Assembly: GCA_031293105.1 (NCBI GenBank)
Contig: JAUMSA010000295.1
Location: 1 to 6,346, forward strand
DNA: 6,346 nt
Direction: 5' to 3'
Source: Butyricicoccus sp.
GTDB lineage: Bacteria; Bacillota; Clostridia; Oscillospirales; Butyricicoccaceae
Part shown: positions 1-6,256 of the stretch, in pieces
Numbering within the stretch: position 1 is the stretch's first letter
How the letters are laid out: the number at the start of each line of letters is the position of its first letter
Made by a program: the position numbers and the translations under genes
The notes under the pieces: generated by a model
The model's database searches: none
Seen by the model: only the letters and a program-made list of their open reading frames with translations
Told to the model about the DNA's origin: nothing

Positions 1-57
1 ACAACCGTGTGTTTTGGATGGACGACCAAAAAAATTCCGTTTGGGGCGCGTAAGCGG

Positions 58-86
58 ATGACAACCCCGAACGGTTTTGTTATAAT
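58..86 (+). promoter_or_regulatory. Sigma-A type promoter of the Moco operon
   Basis: The -35 box is ATGACA at 58-63 (5 of 6 matches to TTGACA). A 17-nt spacer follows, then a perfect TATAAT at 81-86, with the extended -10 dinucleotide TG at 78-79. Transcription would start near 92-95, giving a short leader of about 28 nt before the regulator's ATG at 122. It is the only good promoter seen on this strand, and the four downstream genes overlap end to end, so it probably drives all of them. Confidence 0.8.
61..80. promoter_or_regulatory. Palindromic operator candidate inside the promoter spacer
   Basis: The 20 bases fit the symmetric pattern ACAA-nn-CCG-nn-CGG-nn-TTGT, so 7 of 10 positions in each arm are exactly complementary. 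The site fills almost the whole spacer between the -35 and -10 boxes, where a bound dimer would block RNA polymerase. TetR-family repressors bind palindromes of about this size, usually next to their own gene, and the first gene downstream encodes such a protein. That this protein binds here is inferred. Confidence 0.55.
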
Positions 87-109
87 GGCAGTATAGTAAG
101 GACAAAAAA

Positions 110-115
110 GAGGTG
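110..115 (+). promoter_or_regulatory. Ribosome binding site that decides the TetR start
   Basis: GAGGTG at 110-115 lies 6 nt before the ATG at 122. The in-frame GTG at 113 is inside this Shine-Dalgarno sequence and has no room for one of its own, so ATG 122 is preferred. Confidence 0.75.
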
Positions 116-121
116 AAACGG

Positions 122-715
122 ATGCGAAAAAAGGAAATGATGCCCGAAGAAAGTACGGAAGAACGCATTTTGGACGCGGCGTTTGATGTGCTGCAGGAAA
201 AGACCCTCAGCGGCGTGCGCATGGCGCTGGTGGCCGAAAAGGCCGGGCTGTTTCAGTCGAACATCCACTATTATTATAAATCCAAGCACGAGCTGCTGCT
301 GGCGGTGCAGAAAAAAGTCTTGCAGCACTGCATCGAGCTGCGCCGCGCGCTGGGCGGCGCGGAGGGGACGCTGGAAAACCAGCTGGAAGCCTTTTGGGGA
401 CAAAAGAAGCATTTTATTTTGGAGCAGCCCAAGTATGACTATGCCGAGATCGAATTCTGGGCGCAGGCACGGGTCGATGAAGCCGTGCGGGACGAGATTC
501 GCGCGTCGTTCAGCAACTGGCGGCAAGAGATTGAAACCATGCTGGGGACGTTTGCCGCCCATCTGCCGGACGACAAACGCCATCTGCTCGCGGCCATCAT
601 GGTGTCCATGATGGAAGGCGCAAGCCTGCAATATTTGGCCGAACCGGCGGCCTTTGACCTGGATGCCTATTTTGATTATTGTACCGAACTCGTGCTGCGG
701 GAGGTGCGGGCATGA
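122..715 (+). CDS. TetR/AcrR-family transcriptional regulator
   Basis: A predicted cytoplasmic DNA-binding regulator of 197 aa, a normal length for TetR proteins. Residues about 12-60 form the three-helix TetR DNA-binding domain: ERILDAAFDVL (helix 1), then VRMALVAEKAGLFQSNIHYYY (about 32-52, the helix-turn-helix) and KSKHELLLAV leading into helix 4. The 'IHYYYKSKHELL' stretch is typical of the family. The remaining ~135 residues are the helical ligand-binding and dimerisation region, which is too variable to reveal the ligand. The gene is first in an operon with Moco genes, and its stop overlaps the next start (ATGA). A palindrome in the promoter suggests autoregulation and control of the operon. 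The effector is unknown; a molybdenum- or pterin-related signal is only a guess from context. Start chosen from the ribosome binding site at 110-115. Confidence 0.9.
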   Translation: MRKKEMMPEESTEERILDAAFDVLQEKTLSGVRMALVAEKAGLFQSNIHYYYKSKHELLLAVQKKVLQHCIELRRALGGAEGTLENQLEAFWGQKKHFILEQPKYDYAEIEFWAQARVDEAVRDEIRASFSNWRQEIETMLGTFAAHLPDDKRHLLAAIMVSMMEGASLQYLAEPAAFDLDAYFDYCTELVLREVRA

Positions 716-1740
716 AAGAGATTGAAACCATCCATGCGGCCGGCCATGTGCTGTGCCACGACCTGACCCAAATCATCCCGGGCGAATATAAGGGCGCCCG
801 CTTCCGCAAAGGGCATGTAGTCACCGAGGAGGACATTCCGGTGCTGCTGTCGATGGGCAAGGAGCATCTGTTCGTCTGGGAAAAGCCGGAAGGCTTTCTG
901 CATGAGGACGAGGGCGCGGCGCGCCTGGCCGCCCTGTGCGAAAACGAGCACATGACCAAAAGCGAGGCGCGCGAGGGCAAGATCGAGCTGTTTGCCGCGT
1001 GTGACGGTCTGTTCCAGGTGCGCTCGGACGCCCTGAAACGGGTCAATGTGCTGGGGGAAATCATGATCGCCACCCGCCACGGCAACACGCCGGTCAAAAA
1101 AGGCGACAAGCTGCTCGGCACGCGCGTTATCCCGCTGGTCATCGACGAAAAGAAGCTGGACGCGGCCGCTGCGGTGGCGGGTGGCCAACCGCTGTGTGCG
1201 GTGCGGCCGTTTTTAGAGAAAAAGGCTGGCATTGTCGTGACTGGAAGCGAGGTCGAAAAGGGCCTCATCGAGGACAAATTCACCCCCGTGGTGCGGGATA
1301 AATTTGCGGAATACGGGGCCGAGGTGCTGGGGGAAATCCGCGTCGGGGACGACCCGGCCCGCGGCACCAAGGCCATTTTGGATCTGATCGAACAGGGTGC
1401 GGACATTGTTGTATGCACGGGCGGTATGAGCGTAGACCCGGACGATAAAACCCCGCTGGCCATCAAGAACACCGGGGCCGACATTGTCAGCTACGGCGCG
1501 CCCGTGCTGCCGGGGGCGATGTTTCTGCTGGCCTACTACGGAGAGCAGCGGGTACCGGTGTGCGGCCTGCCCGGCTGCGTGATGTACGCCGGACGCACAA
1601 TTTTTGACCTGATTTTGCCGCGCCTGATGGCCGACGACCCGGTCACGGCCGATGACCTGGCTGCGCTGGGCGAGGGCGGGCTGTGCCTGAACTGCCCGGT
1701 GTGCATTTACCCGAATTGCGGGTTCGGAAAGGGAAAATGA
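712..1740 (+). CDS. Molybdopterin-binding domain protein (MoeA/MogA-like fold) with cysteine-rich tail
   Basis: A 342-aa protein. Residues about 172-305 form a MoCF_biosynth (molybdopterin-binding) domain: IVVTGSEVEKG (174-184), CTGGMSVDPDDKTP (235-248), VLPGAMF (265-271) and GLPGC (285-289) correspond to the family's MPT-binding loops. Residues 1-165 form a separate N-terminal part that begins with HAAGHVLCHDLTQIIPGEYKG; its layout recalls MoeA, but the protein is shorter than a typical MoeA of about 400 aa. The last 20 residues contain C325, C328, C331 and C336 (CX2CX2CX4C, followed by GFGKGK), a possible metal or Fe-S site. Proteins of this type are commonly called just 'molybdopterin-binding protein', and some occur near molybdenum hydroxylase genes. 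The role may be MPT handling or Mo insertion, but neither is shown. Start: GGGAGGTG at 699-706 lies 5 nt before ATG 712, which overlaps the tetR stop. Confidence 0.85.
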   Translation: MKEIETIHAAGHVLCHDLTQIIPGEYKGARFRKGHVVTEEDIPVLLSMGKEHLFVWEKPEGFLHEDEGAARLAALCENEHMTKSEAREGKIELFAACDGLFQVRSDALKRVNVLGEIMIATRHGNTPVKKGDKLLGTRVIPLVIDEKKLDAAAAVAGGQPLCAVRPFLEKKAGIVVTGSEVEKGLIEDKFTPVVRDKFAEYGAEVLGEIRVGDDPARGTKAILDLIEQGADIVVCTGGMSVDPDDKTPLAIKNTGADIVSYGAPVLPGAMFLLAYYGEQRVPVCGLPGCVMYAGRTIFDLILPRLMADDPVTADDLAALGEGGLCLNCPVCIYPNCGFGKGK

Positions 1741-2243
1741 TGGAGCAGAAACTAACCCATTTTAATGCGGCGGGCGAAGCGCACATGGTCGATGTGGGCG
1801 GCAAGGCGGTCACCGGGCGCGAAGCCGTGGCCGAAGGCTGCATCCATTTGGGCGAAGCCGCTTTTCGCGCCGTGGCCGCAGGCACGGCCAAAAAGGGCGA
1901 TGTGCTGGGTGTGGCGCGCATTGCAGGCATCATGGCCGCCAAGCGCACGGCGGATATCATTCCGCTGTGCCACCCGATTGCAATGAGCCATTGCGCGGTC
2001 GAGTTTGCGCTCAATGAGCGTACCCATACGGTGCGCTGCACCTGCACGACCCGCTGCGCCGGGCAGACCGGCGTAGAGATGGAAGCCCTGCACGGGGTAT
2101 CGGCCGCCCTGCTGACCATTTATGATATGTGCAAGGCCATCGACCGGGGCATGGAAATCACCGGCATCCGGCTGCTGCACAAGGCGGGCGGTAAGTCGGG
2201 CGCATGGAATCGCAAGGAGGAATCGACCGATGGGAACGATTGA
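1740..2243 (+). CDS. moaC: Cyclic pyranopterin monophosphate synthase MoaC
   Basis: MoaC converts the MoaA product, 3',8-cyclo-7,8-dihydro-GTP, to cyclic pyranopterin monophosphate, the first stable Moco intermediate. The protein is 167 aa, close to the E. coli length (about 160), and opens with the hallmark LTHFNAAGEAHMVDVGGKAV. The active-site residues known from E. coli all align with a shift of one: K52 (KKGDV), H78 (LCHP), E113 and E115 (GVEMEAL), D129 and K132 (YDMCKA). The C-terminal RLLHKAGGKSG is also typical. Residues 100-106 hold three cysteines (RCTCTTRC region), which is unusual but outside the catalytic set. Two adjacent ATGs exist, at 1737 and 1740. The site GGAAAGGG (1726-1733) is 6 nt from the second and only 3 nt from the first, so 1740 is preferred (TGATG overlap with the previous gene). 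The partner MoaA is not in the window. Confidence 0.95.
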   Translation: MEQKLTHFNAAGEAHMVDVGGKAVTGREAVAEGCIHLGEAAFRAVAAGTAKKGDVLGVARIAGIMAAKRTADIIPLCHPIAMSHCAVEFALNERTHTVRCTCTTRCAGQTGVEMEALHGVSAALLTIYDMCKAIDRGMEITGIRLLHKAGGKSGAWNRKEESTDGND

Positions 2244-3138
2244 AGCTGTTTGCATGAGCCCGGAACGGGGCACCGAAAAGACCTGCTATCCCCGGGCGTA
2301 CTGCAAGGAAAACTGGGGGCTGGTGGGCGACGCCCACGCCGGGAACTGGCACCGGCAGGTCAGCCTGTTAAGCGCGGATAAAGTCGATGATTTCAATGCC
2401 CGCGGCGCGGGGGTTGAGGACGGCGCGTTTGGGGAAAACCTGCTCGTACGAGGTATCGACCTGGCAGCGCTGCCGGTCGGTGCGTGCTTAAAATGCGGGG
2501 ACGCCCTGCTCGAGATCACCCAGATCGGCAAGGAATGCCACCACGGCTGCGCCATCCGGCAAAGGGTGGGCGACTGCATCATGCCGCGCGAGGGCGTGTT
2601 CGCCAAGGTGCTGCAAAGCGGCTGGGTGGAGCCGGGTATGGAGATTCGGCGGGTCTACCGGGTCGGCGTGCTGACCGCGAGCGACAAGGGCGCAGCCGGT
2701 GCCCGCGAGGACAAGAGCGGTCCGCGCATTGCCGAGCTGCTGCCGGACAGCTTCACGGTCATCCATTACCGGGTGCTGCCCGACGACAAAGACCGTTTGA
2801 TGGAAGAATTGTGCTACCTGTGCGACCGGGCCGGGTGTGATTTGGTGCTGACGACAGGCGGCACCGGGTTTTCGCCCCGCGATGTGACACCCGAGGCCAC
2901 GCTGGCCGTTGCCGAGCGGCAGGTGCCCGGCATCGCCGAGGCCATCCGCGCCGAGAGTATGAAAATTACGCCCCGCGCTATGCTCAGCCGCGGTGTGAGC
3001 GTCATCCGCGGCAAAACATTGATTGTCAACCTGCCCGGCAGCCCCAAGGCAGTCGAAGAAAGCTTGGCCGTGTTTGTGGACGTCATCGGCCATGGACTCG
3101 ACCTGCTGCGCGGCGCGGGCGGCGAATGTGCAAGATAA
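2230..3138 (+). CDS. Fusion protein: MOSC domain plus MogA/MoaB-type molybdopterin adenylyltransferase
   Basis: A 302-aa two-domain protein. Residues about 2-141 are a MOSC domain: GDAHAGNWHRQVSLL (33-47), FGENL (67-71), and GKECHHGCAI (100-109), which holds conserved C103 and C107, then GDCIMPREGVFAKVL (114-128). MOSC domains act in sulfur or Moco transfer, for example in Moco sulfurases. Residues about 143-295 are a MogA/MoaB domain: VGVLTASDKG (145-154), TTGGTGFSPRDVTPEAT (208-224) and NLPGSPKA (267-274). MogA adenylates molybdopterin before molybdenum insertion. The domains join with almost no linker (EIRRVYRVGV, 138-147). The start ATG 2230 has AAGGAGG (2214-2220) 9 nt upstream, inside moaC, and the gene overlaps moaC by 14 bp. 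It is the last gene of the operon, and its TAA stop lies inside the terminator stem. Both domain calls are firm; the substrate of the MOSC half is not known. Confidence 0.93.
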   Translation: MGTIEAVCMSPERGTEKTCYPRAYCKENWGLVGDAHAGNWHRQVSLLSADKVDDFNARGAGVEDGAFGENLLVRGIDLAALPVGACLKCGDALLEITQIGKECHHGCAIRQRVGDCIMPREGVFAKVLQSGWVEPGMEIRRVYRVGVLTASDKGAAGAREDKSGPRIAELLPDSFTVIHYRVLPDDKDRLMEELCYLCDRAGCDLVLTTGGTGFSPRDVTPEATLAVAERQVPGIAEAIRAESMKITPRAMLSRGVSVIRGKTLIVNLPGSPKAVEESLAVFVDVIGHGLDLLRGAGGECAR

Positions 3139-3181
3139 ACGAAAAAGACTGGTGCATTTCGCACCAGTCTTTTTCGTTTAT
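3135..3181. terminator. Bidirectional intrinsic terminator between convergent operons
   Basis: A perfect 21-bp inverted repeat (arms 3135-3155 and 3161-3181) surrounds the 5-nt loop ATTTC. Each arm contains GACTGGTGC with an A/T tract outside it, so on either strand the GC-rich core GACTGGTGC/GCACCAGTC is followed by TTTTTCGTTTAT. It can therefore end the Moco operon on the + strand and the pfl operon on the - strand. The stop codon of the fusion gene (3136-3138) lies within the left arm. Confidence 0.93.
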
Positions 3182-3203
3182 GAGAAGGAATTAGATGGGA
3201 CAA

Positions 3204-5438
3204 TTACATGCTCTCGTGGAAGGTACGGGAGATGACTTCTTCCTGCTGTTCGCGGGACAGACGGTTGAAGTTGACCGCATAGCCGGATACGCGGATGGTC
3301 AGGGTCGGATACTTTTCCGGATGGTCCATGGCGTCGAGCAGGGTGTCGCGGTTCAAAACATTGACATTCAGATGGTGTGCGCCCTGGCAGAAGTAGCCGT
3401 CCAGAATGGAAACTAGATTGTTGGTGCGCTCGTCCGGCGTCTTGCCCAGCGCGTCGGGCACGATCGAGAAGGTGTTGGACACACCGTCCTGGCACACGTT
3501 GCGGTAGGGGATCTTGGCAACAGAGTTGAGGGACGCCAGCGCGCCGTTTAAGTCGCGGCAGTGCATCGGGTTTGCGCCCGGAGCCAGCGGTTCGCCCGCC
3601 TTGCGGCCGTCCGGGGTGGTGCCGGTCTTTTTGCCGTACATGACGTTCGAGGTGATGGTCAGCGCCGACAGGGTGTGCTTGGCGCCGCGGTAGAACGGAT
3701 GCTTTTTCAGCTCCTTGGAGAACTTGGTGACAATGTAGACCGCTTCGTCATCGGCACGGTCGTCGTCGTTGCCGTACTTCGGGAAATCGCCGATGGTCTC
3801 AAAGTCCACAGCCAGGCCCTGCTCATTGCGGATGGGCTTGACGGTCGCGTAACGGATGGCGCTGAGCGAGTCGGCTGCTACCGACAGGCCCGCGATGCCG
3901 TAGGCGGTCAGGCGCTCGACATGGGTGTCGTGCAGCGCCATCTGGCTGGCTTCGTAGGCGTATTTATCGTGCATGAAGTGGATGATGTTGAGCGTATCGG
4001 TGTACAGCTCGGCGTTGTAGGCCAGCACCTTGTCGTAGTTGGCGCGCACCTTTTCGTAGTCGAGCACCTCGTCGGTGATCGGCTCAATACCGGGTACAAC
4101 CAGGGTGCCCTTCTTTTCGTCCACGCCGCCGTTGATGGCGTACAGCAGGCTCTTGGCCATGTTGCAGCGCGCGCCGAAGAACTGCATCTGCTTGCCGACC
4201 TGCATGGCCGATACGCAGCAGGCGATGGCGTAGTCGTCGCCGTAGATCGGGCGCATGACGTCGTCGTTTTCATACTGGATGGAGTCGGTGTCAATCGACA
4301 TCTGTGCGCAGTATGCCTTGAAGGTTTCGGGCAGGTGCTCCGACCACAGGACGGTCAGGTTGGGCTCGGGCGCGGTGCCGAGGTTGGTCAGCGTGTGCAG
4401 GTAGCGGAACGAGTTCTTGGTGACGAGCGGACGGCCGTGGATGTCCACACCGCCGATGGATTCGGTGACCCAGGTCGGGTCGCCGCCGAACAGTTCGTTA
4501 TATTCCGGGGTGCGCAGATGGCGCACCAGACGCAGCTTGATGATGAACTGGTCGATCAGTTCCTGTGCGCCCTCCTCGTCCAAGATACCGGCATCCAGGT
4601 CGCGCTGGATGTAGATGTCGAGGAAGGTCGAGGTGCGGCCGAGCGAAGTCGCGGCGCCGTTGTTTTCCTTGATGCCGGCGAGATATGCCATGTAGGTAAA
4701 CTGGACCGCTTCGCGGGCATCCTTGGCCGGACGGGACAGGTCCACGCCGTATTTTGCGGCCATGGATTTGATTTCGCCGAGCGCACGAATCTGCATGGAC
4801 ACCTCTTCACGTAGGCGGATGCGCTCCTCGTCCATCGGGCCGTCGATCTCGTCCAGGTCGGCCTTCTTAAACTCGATCAGCTGGTCGATGCCGTAGAGCG
4901 CCACGCGGCGGTAGTCGCCGATGATTCGGCCGCGGCCGTAGGCATCCGGCAGACCGGTCAGCAGGCCGGCAGAGCGCGCCAGACGAGTGCGCTTGGGGTA
5001 AGCATCAAACACACCGTCGTTGTGGGTCTTGCGGTATTCGGTGAAGTGGCGGTCGATTTCCGGGTCCAGGGTGTAGCCGTACTGCTCAAGCGAGGACTTG
5101 GCCATGCGCATGCCGCCGTACAGGTTTACGATGCGCTTTAAGGGCGCGTCGGTCTGCAAGCCGACGATGACTTCGTTGTCTTTATCGATATAACCGGGCG
5201 CAAAGTTGTCGATGCCCGAAATGATATGGGTTTCCACATCGAGAATGCCCTTCTTGAGCTCTTCCAGCAGAAGCTGCTCGCACTTGGACCAAACGGCCTG
5301 GGTGCGGGCGGTCGGCCCGGTCAGGAAAGAGGCGTCGCCTTCGTATAAGGTATAGTTTTTCTGAATGAAGCTGCGCACATCTACTTCGCGCTGCCAGTTG
5401 CCGGGACGGAAGCCGGTCCATTCGGTATATTGCATCAT
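3204..5438 (-). CDS. pflB: Pyruvate formate-lyase (formate C-acetyltransferase)
   Basis: A glycyl radical enzyme that converts pyruvate and CoA to acetyl-CoA and formate in the cytoplasm without oxygen. The 744-aa length matches clostridial PFL (E. coli 760). The N-terminal part WTGFRPGNWQREVDVRSFI and residues 5 to about 600 form the PFL barrel. The catalytic pair C407-C408 sits in DDYAIACCVSAM, equivalent to E. coli C418-C419. The glycyl radical domain ends with RVSGYAVNFNRL, where G719 is the radical-bearing glycine, 26 residues from the C-terminus as in E. coli. This distinguishes it from diol dehydratases and other family members, which lack the CC pair. Start: AGGAGGAG (5453-5446 on this strand) is 7 nt before ATG 5438; a second ATG follows at once (5435). 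The gene starts 2 nt after pflA and is presumably cotranscribed with it. No intact defect or missing residue was seen. Confidence 0.98.
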   Translation of the reverse strand: MMQYTEWTGFRPGNWQREVDVRSFIQKNYTLYEGDASFLTGPTARTQAVWSKCEQLLLEELKKGILDVETHIISGIDNFAPGYIDKDNEVIVGLQTDAPLKRIVNLYGGMRMAKSSLEQYGYTLDPEIDRHFTEYRKTHNDGVFDAYPKRTRLARSAGLLTGLPDAYGRGRIIGDYRRVALYGIDQLIEFKKADLDEIDGPMDEERIRLREEVSMQIRALGEIKSMAAKYGVDLSRPAKDAREAVQFTYMAYLAGIKENNGAATSLGRTSTFLDIYIQRDLDAGILDEEGAQELIDQFIIKLRLVRHLRTPEYNELFGGDPTWVTESIGGVDIHGRPLVTKNSFRYLHTLTNLGTAPEPNLTVLWSEHLPETFKAYCAQMSIDTDSIQYENDDVMRPIYGDDYAIACCVSAMQVGKQMQFFGARCNMAKSLLYAINGGVDEKKGTLVVPGIEPITDEVLDYEKVRANYDKVLAYNAELYTDTLNIIHFMHDKYAYEASQMALHDTHVERLTAYGIAGLSVAADSLSAIRYATVKPIRNEQGLAVDFETIGDFPKYGNDDDRADDEAVYIVTKFSKELKKHPFYRGAKHTLSALTITSNVMYGKKTGTTPDGRKAGEPLAPGANPMHCRDLNGALASLNSVAKIPYRNVCQDGVSNTFSIVPDALGKTPDERTNNLVSILDGYFCQGAHHLNVNVLNRDTLLDAMDHPEKYPTLTIRVSGYAVNFNRLSREQQEEVISRTFHESM

Positions 5439-5440
5439 GG

Positions 5441-6163
5441 TTATTCTCCTCCTAGATCTCCGAAAAATTGCTGTTGCAAAGACGCGCAGAGCGTCTTGTC
5501 CATCGGCGGGGTGCCCGCCAGGGGGTAGGAAATGCCCAGAACTTCATATTTGTTTTCGCCCAGTTTGTGATAGGGCAGCAGTTCGACCTTGCGCACGTTC
5601 GGCAGCGTATCGACATAGGCGCGCAGCGCACGCAGCGGTTCGGCGCTGTCCGTACGCCCCGGGACGACCACATGACGCACCCACATCGGCGTACCGCTTT
5701 GGCGGACCGCCTCGACAAAACGCTGCGTTTCGTCCATCGGTCGGCCGGTCAGCACTTCATAGGCTGCCGGGTCGTGGTGCTTGACATCGTAGAGCACCAG
5801 GTCGGTGTACTGGAGGATGTCCGCGTAATCGCCCAGCCCCACGCCTGCAGTATCGATGCAGGTGTGGATGCCCGCTTCCCGGCACAGCCGCAGGCAGTCC
5901 AGCAGGAAATCGGGCTGCATGAGCGGTTCGCCGCCCGAAAAGGTTACGCCGCCGCCCGATTTCTGGTAGTAACTGCGAAAGCGGGACAGCTTGCGCACCA
6001 GCGCTTCGGGCTCGGTCGGCGTGCCGCCGGTCATCGCCCAGGTATCTGGGTTGTGACAGAAGGCGCAGCGTAGGCGGCAGCCTTGCAGGAACACGACCGA
6101 GCGGATGCCCGGCCCGTCCACCAGTCCCATGGACTCGAACGAATGAATAAATCCGGTATGCAT
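5441..6163 (-). CDS. pflA: Pyruvate formate-lyase activating enzyme (radical SAM glycyl radical activase)
   Basis: PflA uses a [4Fe-4S] cluster and S-adenosylmethionine to abstract hydrogen from the PflB glycine (G719), making the active enzyme. The 240-aa length is close to E. coli PflA (246). The cluster motif CX3CX2C is C29, C33, C36 in LQGCRLRCAFCHNPDTW. SAM-binding SGGEP is at 76-80 within GGGVTFSGGEPLMQPDF. The N-terminal IHSFESMGLVDGPGIR (6-21) and C-terminal ELLPYHKLGENKYE (194-207) are family signatures. No extra ferredoxin-like cysteine insert is present, which separates it from the longer activases of other glycyl radical enzymes. Start ATG 6163: AAGGGGGG (6180-6173) lies 9 nt upstream. 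A longer in-frame reading to 6265 would run through the leader terminators and is not used. The stop (5443-5441) is preceded by the pflB ribosome binding site, read as the last codons Leu-Gly-Gly-Glu. Confidence 0.96.
   Translation of the reverse strand: MHTGFIHSFESMGLVDGPGIRSVVFLQGCRLRCAFCHNPDTWAMTGGTPTEPEALVRKLSRFRSYYQKSGGGVTFSGGEPLMQPDFLLDCLRLCREAGIHTCIDTAGVGLGDYADILQYTDLVLYDVKHHDPAAYEVLTGRPMDETQRFVEAVRQSGTPMWVRHVVVPGRTDSAEPLRALRAYVDTLPNVRKVELLPYHKLGENKYEVLGISYPLAGTPPMDKTLCASLQQQFFGDLGGE
5446..5453 (-). promoter_or_regulatory. pflB ribosome binding site embedded in the pflA 3' end
   Basis: AGGAGGAG on the minus strand is 7 nt before the pflB ATG and at the same time encodes the last residues of PflA. 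Ribosomes finishing pflA pass over it, which favours coupled translation of activase and enzyme. Confidence 0.85.
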
Positions 6164-6189
6164 TTGGGAAAGCCCCCCTTTCGAGGCAT

Positions 6190-6220
6190 AAAAAAAAGCC
6201 CCCGGACCTTGCCCGGGGAC
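6190..6220 (-). terminator. Second leader terminator, just upstream of pflA
   Basis: On the minus strand GTCCCCGG (6220-6213) pairs with CCGGGGGC (6205-6198), 8 bp with one wobble, around the 7-nt loop GCAAGGT. Eight T residues follow (6197-6190). It lies 26 nt upstream of the pflA ATG, so it would stop transcription before the coding region unless disrupted. The segment GGGCAAGG (6214-6207) can instead pair with CCTTGCCC at 6239-6232, which would open this hairpin. Confidence 0.88.
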
Positions 6221-6256
6221 AAAAATAGCCTGGGCAAGGAAATGGTTTGCCCAGAC
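6221..6256 (-). terminator. First leader terminator (ZTP riboswitch expression platform)
   Basis: On the minus strand CTGGGCAA (6254-6247) pairs perfectly with TTGCCCAG (6237-6230) across a 9-nt loop. The stem can extend by a T-G and a G-C pair to 6256/6228. It is followed by TATTTTT (6227-6221). The 5' arm is the conserved CTGGGC element that closes P3 of the aptamer, so the hairpin and the ligand-bound aptamer cannot coexist. The T tract is shorter than in the next terminator, so it may be the weaker one or mainly an anti-aptamer fold. Confidence 0.75.

Noticed and set aside
1..18. Possible second operator copy (ACAACC...GTTTTG), resembling the palindrome at 61-80
   Set aside because: The arms resemble the 61-80 site, but the spacing is shorter and the central CCG/CGG symmetry is absent, so it is not a true repeat of that pattern.
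12..31. Inverted repeat TTTTGG-8 nt-CCAAAA, followed by an A run
   Set aside because: A 6-bp AT-rich stem is too weak to call a terminator. It could be the tail of an upstream minus-strand unit or chance; nothing else in positions 1-57 supports a gene.
100..122. GTG at 113 as the start of the TetR gene
   Set aside because: It is part of the GAGGTG ribosome binding site; ATG 122 sits 6 nt behind that site.
679..711. A TTG start for the molybdopterin-binding protein, 11 codons upstream
   Set aside because: ATG 712 has a well-placed GGGAGGTG site and gives the usual ATGA overlap with tetR; the TTG has no comparable site.
597..1484. A 295-codon open frame on the - strand across the regulator and molybdopterin-binding genes
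   Set aside because: It is antisense to two genes with clear family motifs, and its serine/proline-rich translation matches no family I know.
3561..4814. A 417-codon open frame on the + strand inside pflB
   Set aside because: It lies entirely antisense to a full, well-conserved pflB. Its translation is rich in V, G and A without recognisable motifs, as expected from a complementary frame of GC-rich coding DNA, and it has no ribosome binding site.
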